Shown piece after piece: positions 46,855-57,095 of a stretch of DNA of 64,000 bases; the first letter of the stretch is position 1; each line of letters begins with the position of its first letter. The position numbers and the translations under genes were made by a program. The notes under the pieces were generated by a model. It made no database searches, was not told where the DNA came from, and worked only from the letters and a program-made list of their open reading frames with translations. This DNA is from Pseudoalteromonas aurantia 208 (GTDB lineage: Bacteria > Pseudomonadota > Gammaproteobacteria > Enterobacterales > Alteromonadaceae): assembly GCF_014858725.1 (NCBI RefSeq), contig NZ_AQGV01000012.1, positions 744,001 through 808,000 of the forward strand, in the 5' to 3' direction.

Positions 46855-47271
46855 ATGCAACTTATACATACCTTGTCTGCTACACAATTTGATGAAGTAT
46901 ATCGGTATTTGGCTCAACGCAGTTATTGGAGCAAAGGAATCGATAAGTCTTTGCTCAAGAGGGCGTTACAACATTCTTTATGCTTTGCACTTGTTGATGG
47001 TAAGCAATTATTGGCATTTGGGCGTGTTGTTACCGACCATGCAACTTTTGCGAATTTACTTGATGTGTTTGTATTAGAGCAATACCGAGGTCAGGGGTTG
47101 GGGAAAAAACTCATCGATGCCGTTATGACTCATCCAGATTTACAGACTCTGAGGCGCTTTACGTTAGCAACTAAAGATGCACATGGTTTATATCAACAGT
47201 TCGGTTTTACACCAATTGCTGACCCTAACATTGCAATGGAAAAGTATGTTGCGAGCATTTACGCCGTGTGA
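46855..47271 (+). CDS. GNAT-family N-acetyltransferase
   Basis: The 138-aa protein shows LLDVFVLEQYRGQGLGKKLI, with the acetyl-CoA-binding R-G-x-G-x-G-K pattern, and the later strand FTLATKDAHGLYQQFGF. AAGGAAGGG precedes the ATG, only 13 bases from the LysE gene. Substrate unknown; linkage suggests modification of the exported amino acid or a related small molecule. Confidence 0.92.
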   Translation: MQLIHTLSATQFDEVYRYLAQRSYWSKGIDKSLLKRALQHSLCFALVDGKQLLAFGRVVTDHATFANLLDVFVLEQYRGQGLGKKLIDAVMTHPDLQTLRRFTLATKDAHGLYQQFGFTPIADPNIAMEKYVASIYAV

Positions 47272-47545
47272 TGAATAACTAAACCTCTATTAGTCAGGTG
47301 AGACTGCTTGAGTCTTTACCTGTCTCCTATCACTATAAATCTAGTATGATAGTACTATAATAACTATTCATCATTGCCTTTAGCCGTTAAACTTACTTAT
47401 GTAGTTCATACTAAGTAATGGCTTTGTATTAATCATTTCCCACATACAAAGTTATTTAGATTGTTGGGTGAGATAAGGACGGTAAATAAGTCTATTTACT
47501 GTTTCTGTGAATCAGCATTTGTGCATATTTATAGAAGACTGACTA

Positions 47546-50500
47546 ATGAAAATAATGAAACTGAGCTTGAGTACATTTTTCCTACTGGTATTTTTGTGTG
47601 GATGTGGGGGAGGCTCAGATAAAGGAAATGATAAACCATTTGCGCAGACCTATCGTGTGTCTATTGATATTGACGGACAAGGAACCAGCAGCCGAGAAAG
47701 TATAGATGTTGAATTTGGCAAATCGGCTGTGGTTAATATGCTCGCCGGTGAGGGATACTTTTTAGATAGCGTCACTGGGTGCAGCGGTAATTTGTCAGGA
47801 ACAACCTATACAACGGGATTAATTCAGACTAATTGTACTGTTTCTGTCGTATTTAAACCGAAAGTAAGTGTATCAAGTGTTATTGCTGACCCACAGTTAC
47901 TAAAATGTATGTCAGATAGCGGTAATAATTTTATTCATGAAGTTACATCGTTAAGTTGTGATGGCTATGCGATAGACTCAATGGTGGGCATTTCGCAGTT
48001 AATTAAATTGACGCGCATTAAGTTAGACAATAGCCAGCTAACTACAATCGACCTTTCTAAAAATACAGGGTTAGTTTCGTTAAGTTTAAATGGTAACTTA
48101 CTGACCGAACTCGATGTTTCAGCACTATCCGATTTGAAAGAGCTAGACCTAAGAAACAATAGCTTATCAAGTTTATCAGTCACTAAGAACCTTGATCTAA
48201 CAAAGTTACAGCTTTCTAATAATCAATTGAATACAATCGATGTGTCTAAAAATAGTAAACTGACGGATTTAAGCTTAGGTAATAATAAGCTAACGAACAT
48301 TGATTTGACGCACAACAGCCAGCTAATTGAGCTGAGAGTTTATGAAAATGCGCTAGAGAGTATTAACTTAAATAATAATAAATCCTTAACGAACTTTAAA
48401 GCATATGATAATCAGTTATCTACAATAAACCTATCCAATAATAAGTTATTAAAAGATGTGAGTCTTGGGGGAAACAAACTTGATGAAATTGATATCTCGA
48501 GCAACGCTCGACTAAAGGAATTACGGCTATATAAAAATCAGTTATTACACATAGATGTTTCAAAAAATACAGCGTTAGTGGTGCTTGATTTAAACACTAA
48601 CCTATTGAACTCGATTGATACAACTCGTAATACAGCTTTAACATTGTTAAACCTTGATAATAACCAACTAACTCAGATCAACGTGAGTGCAAATACGCAA
48701 CTGACTACATTGGGTTTAGATTCAAATCAGCTTAGCAGCATTGATGTATCGAACAACACTTTACTGGAAATGTTGGGACTGAATAACAATCAATTGAGCA
48801 CGATTGATGTTACTCGAAATACCGCTTTGACTCGGCTGGACCTTGATAGTAACCAGTTGACTAACATCGACGTGAGTGCAAATACGCAACTGGCGTCATT
48901 GAGTTTAGATTCAAATCAGCTTAGCAGCATTGATGTATCGAACAACACTTTACTGGAAACGTTAGGGCTGAATAATAACCAGTTAAGTGCCATTGATGTT
49001 ACTCGTAATACAGCCTTGACTCGATTAGATTTAGACAACAATCAACTCACAAACATGAACGTGAGTGCAAATACGCAACTAACTTCATTGGGTTTAGATT
49101 CAAATCAGCTTAGCAGCATTGGTGTATCGAACAACACTTTACTGGAAACGTTAGGGCTGAATAACAATCAATTGAGCACGATTGATGTTACTCGAAATAC
49201 CGCTTTGACTCGGCTGGACCTTGATAGTAACCAGTTGACTAACATCGACGTGAGTGCAAATACGCAACTAACTTCATTGGGTTTAGATTCAAATCAGCTT
49301 AGCAGCATTGATGTATCGAACAACACTTTACTGGAAACGTTAGGACTGAATAATAACCAGTTAAGTGCCATTGATGTTACTCGTAATACAGCCTTGACTC
49401 GGTTAGATTTAGACAACAATCAACTCACAAACATGAACGTGAGTGCAAATACACAACTGGCGTCATTGGGTTTAGATTCAAATCAGCTTAGCAGCATTGA
49501 TGTATCGAACAACACTTTACTGGAAACGTTGGGACTGAATAACAATCAATTGAGCACGATTGATGTTACTCGAAATACCGCTTTGACTCGGCTGGACCTT
49601 GATAGTAACCAGTTGACTAACATCGACGTGAGTGCAAATACGCAACTAACTACATTGGGTTTAGATTCAAATCAGCTCAGCAGTATTGATGTATCGAACA
49701 ACACTTTACTGGAAATGTTGGGACTGAATAACAATCAATTGAGCACGATTGATGTTACTCGAAATACCGCTTTGACTCGGCTGGACCTTGATAGTAACCA
49801 GTTGACTAACATCGACGTGAGTGCAAATACGCAACTAACTACATTGGGTTTAGATTCAAATCAGCTCAGCAGTATTGATGTATCGAACAACACTTTACTG
49901 GAAATGTTGGGACTGAATAACAATCAATTGAGCACGATTGATGTTACTCGAAATACCGCTTTGACTCGGCTGGACCTTGATAGTAACCAGTTGACTAACA
50001 TCGACGTGAGTGCAAATACGCAACTAACTACATTGGGTTTAGATTCAAATCAGCTTAGCAGTATTGATGTATCGAACAACACTTTACTGGAAACGTTAGG
50101 GCTGAATAATAATCAATTGAGCACGATTGATGTTACTCGAAATACCGCTTTGACTCGGCTGGACCTTGATAGTAATCAGCTTAATAGTATTAATGTTACT
50201 AGTAATCAGTTACTTGATACGTTGCACCTAGATGATAATAAATTAACAGCGATAAACATCGCTGACAACCTCGCACTTAGTATATTAAGTTTAGATAATA
50301 ACCAACTAATTACGATTGATGTTAGTCAAAATTTATTTCTAACAAGGTTGGACCTTGATCGCAATTTACTGACCGATATTGATATTTCTAAAAATGTTTT
50401 GTTGGTTCGATTGGGGTTGAATGGAAATCAACTTAGTAAGATTGATGTGACTAATAATATAGCACTACAAATTCTGGAACTGGACAGTAATCAGGTAACT

Positions 50501-52483
50501 ACCCTAGACATAAGCCGTAATTTTATTTTAGAGACATTGAGTGCAGACAATAACTTACTGAGTAGTATAGATGTGAGTAATAATGGGAAGTTGACATCAC
50601 TTAGTTTAGAGAATAACAATTTAACAGGCATTAATGTTGAAAATAATGCTGAATTAGTCTTTTTTAATTTAACTAATAATAAATTAACCTCGCTTAATGT
50701 GCTCAATAATGCAGCACTTACATCACTTAGTTTAAATGATAGTCAACTGGAAAGTATTGATGTTACATCGAACTTGTTATTAACATCTTTATTATTAGAT
50801 GGAAATGCGCTGACAAGTGTAGATGTCACAAAAAATACGTTTTTAAAAACGCTAGACCTAGATAATAATCAAATAACAGTATTAGATGTGTCATTAAATC
50901 ATGACCTAATAAGTTTATCGGTTGATCAAAACAAACTATTGGAGCTAAATGTCGACAATAACTTGAACTTATTGAAATTGAGTGTTGATAACAATAATTT
51001 ATCACAACTCGATGTTGCAAATAATATAGCGCTTACCGAACTTCATGCCGCACAAAATCAACTTACTGAAATTAATTTATCTTTCAATCCAAAGTTGGTA
51101 ACAGTGAGCTTGTTCGAGAATAAATTGACAGAAATTGATATTGAAAATAATAAAGAGTTGAAATTTTTGAGTGTTGGAGCAAACAAAATTACGAGTATAG
51201 ATGTTACGAGTCACACCAATCTGTTGCAGTTGAGAGCGTATGAAAATCAACTGTCAGAGATTGATGTATCTGCAAATTCAAAATTGCTGGTTTTAAGTTT
51301 ATATAGTAATGAAATTTCAGGAATAGATGTCTCGCGTAATACTTTATTAAAAGAACTCAGTGTTGGTGATAATAAGTTAGAGGTGATAGATGTTTCTAAA
51401 AACATGTCATTATCAAGCTTGAAGCTATATGGAAATAAGCTTGCGGATATTAATGTGAATGAAAATACTGTACTTTCAACACTCAATGTTGGAGGGAATG
51501 TCTTGAACACTATAGATATATCTAAAAATTTGGAATTAGTTGAATTTAGCGCTTACAACAATAATTTTATAGATGTTGACCTGTCTAATAATTTAAAACT
51601 ATCTAAAGTAAGTTTGTATGGGAATCAATTATCAGCTATTGATACTGTACTCCTGCCTCTGTTACAGGAATTAAATTTAAGCAATAACAACTTCTCAAGC
51701 ATTGATCTGACAAACAACCCCAGCTTAAGTGTTATTGATTTAAGTAACAATAAGCTTGGCTTTTTAGATGTGTCTAAAAATGTAAAATTACAGGCTTTAG
51801 AAGTTTATAGAAACGAGTTATCTCAAATTGATGTAGGCACTAACGTAGAACTGAAAATACTAAGCGTGTATGAGAATAGCCTATCCAACATTGATGTGAG
51901 TAAAAATATAGCACTTGAACAACTTCAGTTGGCTGATAATGCATTAACTGTTGTCGATACCACTAACAATGTTGCACTTGTTGATTTTAATATTTATCGA
52001 AATAACTTGGCCACCTTAGATATATCGAAAAATATTAAACTAGCAAGTTTAAAAGCATACAATAATGAAATTTCCAGTATTGACCTCACTGAGAATATTC
52101 AATTAGCGGAGTTGAGTTTAGGTAGTAATCAACTGACAAATATCGATGTAAGTAATAATGTCGCGTTAACTTCACTAAGGCTATACAGTAATGATTTTTT
52201 GACGCTGGATCTATCAAAAAATACCGAATTGCTTGAGCTTAATCTCAATTTTAATCAGCTCTCCGATATAGATTTAACCAATGTATCTATGTTGAAGCAG
52301 TTGGAGTTAGAGCGTAATTCACTAACGAGTATTGATTTAAGTAAAAGTTTGCAGTTAGAAAGTGTTAATTTACTTAGAAATAATTTAACGAATCTAGATG
52401 TTGTGTTAAACACGCAGCTGAGTTCACTTAAATATGATGCAGGAGTGAGTTGTACTGGGGCTGCATGTACTTTGCAAAATTAA
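47546..52483 (+). CDS. Very long leucine-rich-repeat lipoprotein
   Basis: The 1645-aa protein begins with a lipoprotein signal (LVFLCGC lipobox, then GGGSDKG). Residues 32-105 form a small beta domain with a Cys pair (YFLDSVTGCSGNLSG...TNCTVSVVFKP) seen in marine surface proteins. From about 140 to 1630 it is built of 21-residue repeats of the form LxxLxLxxNxLxxIDVSxNT. It ends in a Cys-containing cap (GVSCTGAACTLQ). Around 380-880 the repeats come in blocks of 63 residues that are almost identical in DNA. It is probably exposed at the outer membrane and binds ligands or surfaces; comparison with internalin or BspA-like proteins is by architecture only. Repeat number probably varies between strains. 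Confidence 0.93.
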   Translation: MKIMKLSLSTFFLLVFLCGCGGGSDKGNDKPFAQTYRVSIDIDGQGTSSRESIDVEFGKSAVVNMLAGEGYFLDSVTGCSGNLSGTTYTTGLIQTNCTVSVVFKPKVSVSSVIADPQLLKCMSDSGNNFIHEVTSLSCDGYAIDSMVGISQLIKLTRIKLDNSQLTTIDLSKNTGLVSLSLNGNLLTELDVSALSDLKELDLRNNSLSSLSVTKNLDLTKLQLSNNQLNTIDVSKNSKLTDLSLGNNKLTNIDLTHNSQLIELRVYENALESINLNNNKSLTNFKAYDNQLSTINLSNNKLLKDVSLGGNKLDEIDISSNARLKELRLYKNQLLHIDVSKNTALVVLDLNTNLLNSIDTTRNTALTLLNLDNNQLTQINVSANTQLTTLGLDSNQLSSIDVSNNTLLEMLGLNNNQLSTIDVTRNTALTRLDLDSNQLTNIDVSANTQLASLSLDSNQLSSIDVSNNTLLETLGLNNNQLSAIDVTRNTALTRLDLDNNQLTNMNVSANTQLTSLGLDSNQLSSIGVSNNTLLETLGLNNNQLSTIDVTRNTALTRLDLDSNQLTNIDVSANTQLTSLGLDSNQLSSIDVSNNTLLETLGLNNNQLSAIDVTRNTALTRLDLDNNQLTNMNVSANTQLASLGLDSNQLSSIDVSNNTLLETLGLNNNQLSTIDVTRNTALTRLDLDSNQLTNIDVSANTQLTTLGLDSNQLSSIDVSNNTLLEMLGLNNNQLSTIDVTRNTALTRLDLDSNQLTNIDVSANTQLTTLGLDSNQLSSIDVSNNTLLEMLGLNNNQLSTIDVTRNTALTRLDLDSNQLTNIDVSANTQLTTLGLDSNQLSSIDVSNNTLLETLGLNNNQLSTIDVTRNTALTRLDLDSNQLNSINVTSNQLLDTLHLDDNKLTAINIADNLALSILSLDNNQLITIDVSQNLFLTRLDLDRNLLTDIDISKNVLLVRLGLNGNQLSKIDVTNNIALQILELDSNQVTTLDISRNFILETLSADNNLLSSIDVSNNGKLTSLSLENNNLTGINVENNAELVFFNLTNNKLTSLNVLNNAALTSLSLNDSQLESIDVTSNLLLTSLLLDGNALTSVDVTKNTFLKTLDLDNNQITVLDVSLNHDLISLSVDQNKLLELNVDNNLNLLKLSVDNNNLSQLDVANNIALTELHAAQNQLTEINLSFNPKLVTVSLFENKLTEIDIENNKELKFLSVGANKITSIDVTSHTNLLQLRAYENQLSEIDVSANSKLLVLSLYSNEISGIDVSRNTLLKELSVGDNKLEVIDVSKNMSLSSLKLYGNKLADINVNENTVLSTLNVGGNVLNTIDISKNLELVEFSAYNNNFIDVDLSNNLKLSKVSLYGNQLSAIDTVLLPLLQELNLSNNNFSSIDLTNNPSLSVIDLSNNKLGFLDVSKNVKLQALEVYRNELSQIDVGTNVELKILSVYENSLSNIDVSKNIALEQLQLADNALTVVDTTNNVALVDFNIYRNNLATLDISKNIKLASLKAYNNEISSIDLTENIQLAELSLGSNQLTNIDVSNNVALTSLRLYSNDFLTLDLSKNTELLELNLNFNQLSDIDLTNVSMLKQLELERNSLTSIDLSKSLQLESVNLLRNNLTNLDVVLNTQLSSLKYDAGVSCTGAACTLQN
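48683..50194 (+). repeat. Eight near-identical 189-bp tandem units inside the LRR gene
   Basis: GTGAGTGCAAATACGCAACT begins each unit at 48683, 48872, 49061, 49250, 49439 (one base changed), 49628, 49817 and 50006, a constant 189-base step (63 codons, three LRRs). Flanking LRRs are far more diverged, so this block was amplified recently and can expand or shrink in frame. Confidence 0.95.
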
Positions 52484-52501
52484 AACCCTAGTATAGTCGT
52501 A

Positions 52502-52528
52502 ACCCTAGCGGAATGCCCGTGATAGGGT
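52502..52528 (+). terminator. Possible stem-loop after the LRR gene
   Basis: ACCCTA and TAGGGT pair with an inner CGG/CCG around a short loop, 19 bases after the stop. There is no U run, so this is a weak call. Confidence 0.35.
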
Positions 52529-52845
52529 AAAGAGAAAAATTTAAAATAGACTTTGAAATAATTTCATAGCCACAAAGTCTTGATTTAGTGTACTGTGAAT
52601 TTGAATCTGTGGTGGCACGAATAACGAATGCTTTAATTTGTTTGCAACGCTTTATTGTTATTTAATAGCACGATGTGTAAGTCGTGCTTTTTTGTATGGA
52701 TTGTCAGATCTATTGTAGTACTGGAAAGAGTCCATTTTACCCAATATCACATAAATGAGGGAGGTTGTATTCTACGTAAGTTTCAATGAACATAGAAAAC
52801 TTTACTGATAAAGGCACAGATTCAAATCATGAATTATAAATTACT
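52529..52845. other. Intergenic region with a Y1 transposase scrap
   Basis: Apart from the fragment at 52626-52701 I see no gene. The minus-strand solute-binding protein gene ends at its right edge. Confidence 0.45.
52626..52701 (+). pseudogene. Fragment of Y1 transposase gene start
   Basis: GAATGCTTTAATTTGTTTGC...GTGCTTTTTTGTATGG aligns with codons 5-32 of the intact transposase gene at 23382 and with the decayed copy at 35254. The rest of the element is gone. Confidence 0.7.
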
Positions 52846-53721
52846 TTAATTTTTAATGCCTAAACTCACCCAGTATTTTGGATCAGTAATATTTCTGTTG
52901 GGATCCAGAAAAGGGTTATCAATATGAATAACTGAACTCGACTGCCATTTTGAAAGTGGAAATAAGTGTTTAGTAGAGCTATGGGTTTTCATATATTTAT
53001 CAAAGCTGCCATCCTCAATCGCTTTGTTGAGTCCATTTGCGAGGTTCGTTATGAGTTCATGGTTGTTTTTACGAGTAAAAAAGTACATTGGAAATGGATA
53101 TTTGAGAATTAATTTATCATATACGATGAGGTCAGGCATAGTCTGATTTCTAGATATTACTTCGGAATGTGCTTCATTAATTCCTCTTGGAAAAGCAAAA
53201 CACCGTCCAGAATACGCTTGTTTAAACATGTTCTCATAGATGGTATTTGGCATAACATTTAGCCCCGCAGCAATCATAATATCGGTATCGGGCCAATGGG
53301 AGCCTTGACATAGCCGATGCTGCTTGAGTTGTTCTAACGTTGATATTTTTTTGAGTTTTTCAATGGCACGTTTATGCGCAGTAAAAACTCTATAACCGAG
53401 CAACCCCTTAACTAAAGGAATGGGGACAAAACCAAGGGCACTTTCTCGTTCAGAGTCAGTGCCAGCCCAATAAATATCAATAAGTCGACCAGCTTTGAGC
53501 TCATTCAGAGCTCGTTGTTGCACCATATAAGGTGCGAATGTGATATCGACTGGCTTGTCGATCTTTTCATACGCAAGCTTTATTAACCCAATATAGTAGT
53601 CATGTGTACTATCAAATTCTGATTGAGCGCCTCTTACCTTTAATGTTTGACCATAGCTAGGCAGTATAAAAATCAAACCAAAAATCAGTATTAAAACATG
53701 ATGCATTGTATTTAAGCTCAC
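52846..53721 (-). CDS. Periplasmic solute-binding-like protein (family 3 fold)
   Basis: The 291-aa protein has a signal peptide (HHVLILIFGLIFILPSYG) and an SBP_bac_3-like body (LKVRGAQSEFDSTHDYYIGL, IYWAGTDSERE, GLLGYRVFTA, LKQHRLCQGSHWPDTDIMIA). No permease or ATPase gene is nearby. It diverges from a histidine kinase gene 120 bases away, so it may act as a periplasmic sensor partner instead of a transporter subunit. The first Met (53721) is kept; the sixth residue is an alternative start. Confidence 0.8.
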   Translation of the reverse strand: MSLNTMHHVLILIFGLIFILPSYGQTLKVRGAQSEFDSTHDYYIGLIKLAYEKIDKPVDITFAPYMVQQRALNELKAGRLIDIYWAGTDSERESALGFVPIPLVKGLLGYRVFTAHKRAIEKLKKISTLEQLKQHRLCQGSHWPDTDIMIAAGLNVMPNTIYENMFKQAYSGRCFAFPRGINEAHSEVISRNQTMPDLIVYDKLILKYPFPMYFFTRKNNHELITNLANGLNKAIEDGSFDKYMKTHSSTKHLFPLSKWQSSSVIHIDNPFLDPNRNITDPKYWVSLGIKN

Positions 53722-53841
53722 TATAGTAGCGGTTTTTTTAAGTATAGAGTGCCGCTTCTGTTAGGCAAGTGAACCACTTATACGGTGATATAAAACAAAA
53801 TGGCTACCCACTTTTGTAAATAGCGACTAAGTTTTATAGAC

Positions 53842-55512
53842 ATGTTGTATGGGTTGTTTGTAATGGTTGAATTGTTAGCACTTGATACTAAGTCGATTAA
53901 AAACTCTATTTCGATGAGGTTACTAAGCTCTGTATTGTCTATTTATTTCCTCTTAACCTTGCTCGTGACAGGTATACATATTGCTGTGGAATACCAAGAT
54001 GCCAAAAATGAAGTACAAAATGTGCTTGAAGCATCAGAGCAAACATTTCATGACATATTGGCGACCGATTTGTGGAACTATGATCTTGAGCAATTAAACA
54101 TTACTGCGGAAAGTATAAAAGGGTTGCCAGACATTACAGGTGTTGAAGTGATGGGCGCCGACAAAAAAGTTCTGTTCTCTAGTGGTAACACGCTTGAGCG
54201 CACAGCTGAAAAAGAGGGGTTATTTTGGCATGAATTTACGTTGATCAAAACAATGAATGATGAGGGCACTGACTTAGGTCAGGTGCGGTTATATTCAGAT
54301 CGAAGTGTCATTATTAACAGCATTAAGTCTGGTGTTTATACGCTTGCGATAAATGCTGTTATTAAAACGATGGCGTTGGTGGTACTAGTCACCATCGTGT
54401 TTAGAAAATTACTGACGGTGCCACTTGGCATGTTAGCACAGCATGCAAATTCGATTGACCCTGACCATGCTGTATTTAAACGTATTAGCATTGCAAAAAA
54501 TAACAATGATGAACTCGGGGTTGTTCAAAATGCACTCAATAGCATGATGGATAAAACAGTAGAGACAATCAAAAAGTTAGACACAGTTAATCAAGAGCTT
54601 GAAGAAAGAGTGATTGAACGCACCGAAAAATTAAATCGGACGGTAACTCAACTTGATGTTGAACGCGAAGCGCTTAAAGAAGAAGTTGCGATACGTCAAC
54701 AACGAGAAGTTGCATTGGCGCAGTCTCTCGAAGATCTGAAACTTGCACAAGGAAAGTTAATTGAATCTGAAAAGCTGGCGTCATTGGGTGGATTAGTTGC
54801 AGGGGTGGCGCATGAAATAAATACCCCTGTGGGGTTAAGTTTGACTGGCATTTCTCATTTTGAACACATGGTTGAAGATATTAATAAGCAGTTTAAAGCA
54901 GGAGAATTAGAAGAAGATGACTTTGTGCGTTTTACAAAAGATTCAGCAGAGTTGGCGAAAACAATTCATGTCAGTTTGGCCAGAGCGGCAAACTTGGTGA
55001 AAAGCTTTAAACAAGTGGCAGTGGACCAATCATCAGAAGAAATTCGTCAGTTTGATATTTTAGATTATTTAAAAGAAACCATGACGAGCATGCACAGCCA
55101 ATTAAAACAAAGCGCTGTGCATTTTAATGTGCAGTGTGAACAACAAGTACTGATGATGACAAGTTACCCAGGTGCGTGGGCACAAATCTTCACAAATTTG
55201 ATTCAGAATACCTTAATTCATGCGTATGACAAGGGCCAACAAGGTACGGTGACATTGACTTTTCAATTAGAGGCACAGCAACTGCTTTTCGAGTTTAAAG
55301 ACAATGGCAAAGGGATGAGTGTTGACACAATTGAGAGAATATTTGATCCCTTCTTCACGACTAATCGTTCAAATGGGGGATCAGGGTTAGGTATGAATAT
55401 TATTTATAATATAGTGACGCAAAAATTACATGGCTCTATTTCAGTTAAAAGTGAACTTGACGGGGGCAGTACATTCTTAATTTCTACGCCACGAACATTA
55501 TCTGATAAGTAG
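53842..55512 (+). CDS. Membrane sensor histidine kinase
   Basis: The 556-aa protein has a first helix at about 28-50, a periplasmic sensing region (to about 175), a second helix (TMALVVLVTIVFRK), a HAMP-like segment, a coiled coil (LDTVNQELEERVIERTEKLN..., about 245-300), and the kinase core. The phospho-accepting His is H324 (GVAHEINTP), with N box (QNTLIHAY) and G boxes (DNGKGMS, GGSGLGMNI) at the C-terminus. It is followed 12 bases later by an HD-GYP response regulator, clearly its partner. ATG 53863 is an alternative start. Confidence 0.93.
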   Translation: MLYGLFVMVELLALDTKSIKNSISMRLLSSVLSIYFLLTLLVTGIHIAVEYQDAKNEVQNVLEASEQTFHDILATDLWNYDLEQLNITAESIKGLPDITGVEVMGADKKVLFSSGNTLERTAEKEGLFWHEFTLIKTMNDEGTDLGQVRLYSDRSVIINSIKSGVYTLAINAVIKTMALVVLVTIVFRKLLTVPLGMLAQHANSIDPDHAVFKRISIAKNNNDELGVVQNALNSMMDKTVETIKKLDTVNQELEERVIERTEKLNRTVTQLDVEREALKEEVAIRQQREVALAQSLEDLKLAQGKLIESEKLASLGGLVAGVAHEINTPVGLSLTGISHFEHMVEDINKQFKAGELEEDDFVRFTKDSAELAKTIHVSLARAANLVKSFKQVAVDQSSEEIRQFDILDYLKETMTSMHSQLKQSAVHFNVQCEQQVLMMTSYPGAWAQIFTNLIQNTLIHAYDKGQQGTVTLTFQLEAQQLLFEFKDNGKGMSVDTIERIFDPFFTTNRSNGGSGLGMNIIYNIVTQKLHGSISVKSELDGGSTFLISTPRTLSDK

Positions 55513-55524
55513 ATAGGCAGCAAT

Positions 55525-57054
55525 ATGTTTAAAAAAAAGTCTAAATCGGATAGCAAGCCGAAAGAATCATGGAAAGTACTCATTGTGGATGATGAGCCCG
55601 ATATTCATACAGTCACGAAAATAACACTAGGTCGGTTTGAATTTGACGATAAAAAAATTGAATTCTTAAGTGCCTATAGTGGATCTCAAGCAAAAGAAAT
55701 TTTGGCGGCACACTCAGATATTGCATTGGTATTTTTAGATGTAGTGATGGAGTCTGACGACGCGGGTTTGTTGGTTGCACAGTATATAAGAGAAGAATTA
55801 AAAAATACTTTTGTACGTATTATTTTAAGAACAGGCCAACCCGGACAAGCTCCAGAAAGAGAAATAATCGTTAATTATGATATTAACGATTACAAAGAAA
55901 AAACAAATCTAAGCAGTGATAAATTGTTTACTGTGATGTATACCGGCCTGCGGGGGTATCGTGATATTTTGTCGATTGAGAATGCCCGTGCTATGTTAGA
56001 AAACCACAGAGTGGGGCTTGAAAAGGTCATTGATTCTACTGCAAGTTTGTTTAGGATCCGCTCTCTAGATAAGTTCGCTAATGGGCTGTTGGTGCAACTG
56101 GCATCTTTACTTCATGTAGATAAAAATGCGTTATGTGGAGAAACCAGTAATTGTGCTGTAAAAAAGGTTAACGATAACTTTGAAATAATCGCCGCGACAG
56201 GAGTGTTACAACCCACAGTGGGCGTTACTCCCGATCTGCCAGAAAACATTATTGCGTTATTTAACCGAGCTTGCGCTGAGCAGAAAAGTATACTGAATGC
56301 CGGTGCATTTGTTGGGTATTTTCCAACGACGAATACAGGTATTAACTTAATTTACCTAGAGCGAGTAGGCCAGATTGACGCGTTAGACAGGCAATTACTA
56401 GAATTGTTTTCTCATAATATATCCGTTGCATTTGAAAACTTGGCCCTTGATAAAGAAATCTTTGATACGCAGTCAGAGATCATCGACACGTTGGGTGAAG
56501 TTGTTGAAAGTCGATCAAAAGAAGCTGCAAATCATGTTAGGCGTGTATCCCACTTATCAAAAGCATTGGCTGAATGGGCGGGGCTAGCTGAAGATGAAGC
56601 CAATCAACTATTTATGGCATCGCCAATGCACGATGTAGGAAAAGTGGCGATTCCTGATTCGGTGTTATTAAAGCCAGGTAAGCTTGATGCATCTGAATGG
56701 GAAATAATGAAAAGCCATGTTTCGATTGGCCATGATATTTTCGCACGCTCTAAACGACCAGTGCTGAAAGCGGCCGCGATTGTTGCAGGTCAACATCATG
56801 AAAAGTATAACGGGAAAGGGTATCCTAATGGTCTTGCTGGCGAAGATATTCATATATTTGGTCGTATCGTTGCGCTGGTTGATGTATTTGATGCGTTATC
56901 GCATTCTCGATGTTACAAGGAGGCATGGCCATTAGAGGAGGTTGTCGCGTTGTTGAACGAAGAAAAAGGTGAGCATTTTGATCCAAAGTTAGTTGACTTA
57001 TTCATCGAGAACATTGATAAAGTGACACATATAATGGATTCATATCCAGATTAG
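55525..57054 (+). CDS. Response regulator REC-DUF3369-HD-GYP, cyclic-di-GMP phosphodiesterase
   Basis: The 509-aa protein has a receiver domain (about 15-140) with phospho-acceptor D72 (VFLDVVME), a DUF3369 linker domain (about 165-310) and an HD-GYP domain (about 325-500). That domain carries H369-D370 (HDVGK), HHEKYNGKGYP with G432-Y433-P434, and DVFDAL. The full HD-GYP motif set predicts hydrolysis of c-di-GMP, linking the upstream kinase to biofilm or motility control. It is cotranscribed with the kinase. Confidence 0.95.
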   Translation: MFKKKSKSDSKPKESWKVLIVDDEPDIHTVTKITLGRFEFDDKKIEFLSAYSGSQAKEILAAHSDIALVFLDVVMESDDAGLLVAQYIREELKNTFVRIILRTGQPGQAPEREIIVNYDINDYKEKTNLSSDKLFTVMYTGLRGYRDILSIENARAMLENHRVGLEKVIDSTASLFRIRSLDKFANGLLVQLASLLHVDKNALCGETSNCAVKKVNDNFEIIAATGVLQPTVGVTPDLPENIIALFNRACAEQKSILNAGAFVGYFPTTNTGINLIYLERVGQIDALDRQLLELFSHNISVAFENLALDKEIFDTQSEIIDTLGEVVESRSKEAANHVRRVSHLSKALAEWAGLAEDEANQLFMASPMHDVGKVAIPDSVLLKPGKLDASEWEIMKSHVSIGHDIFARSKRPVLKAAAIVAGQHHEKYNGKGYPNGLAGEDIHIFGRIVALVDVFDALSHSRCYKEAWPLEEVVALLNEEKGEHFDPKLVDLFIENIDKVTHIMDSYPD

Positions 57055-57095
57055 CGTGCAAATACAGAGTTGTGGCTTGGATTAAGGGCTAATTA

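Noticed and set aside
48683..50194. CRISPR or diversity-generating cassette in the LRR gene
   Set aside because: The repeats are contiguous coding sequence in frame, and no reverse transcriptase gene is present in the window.
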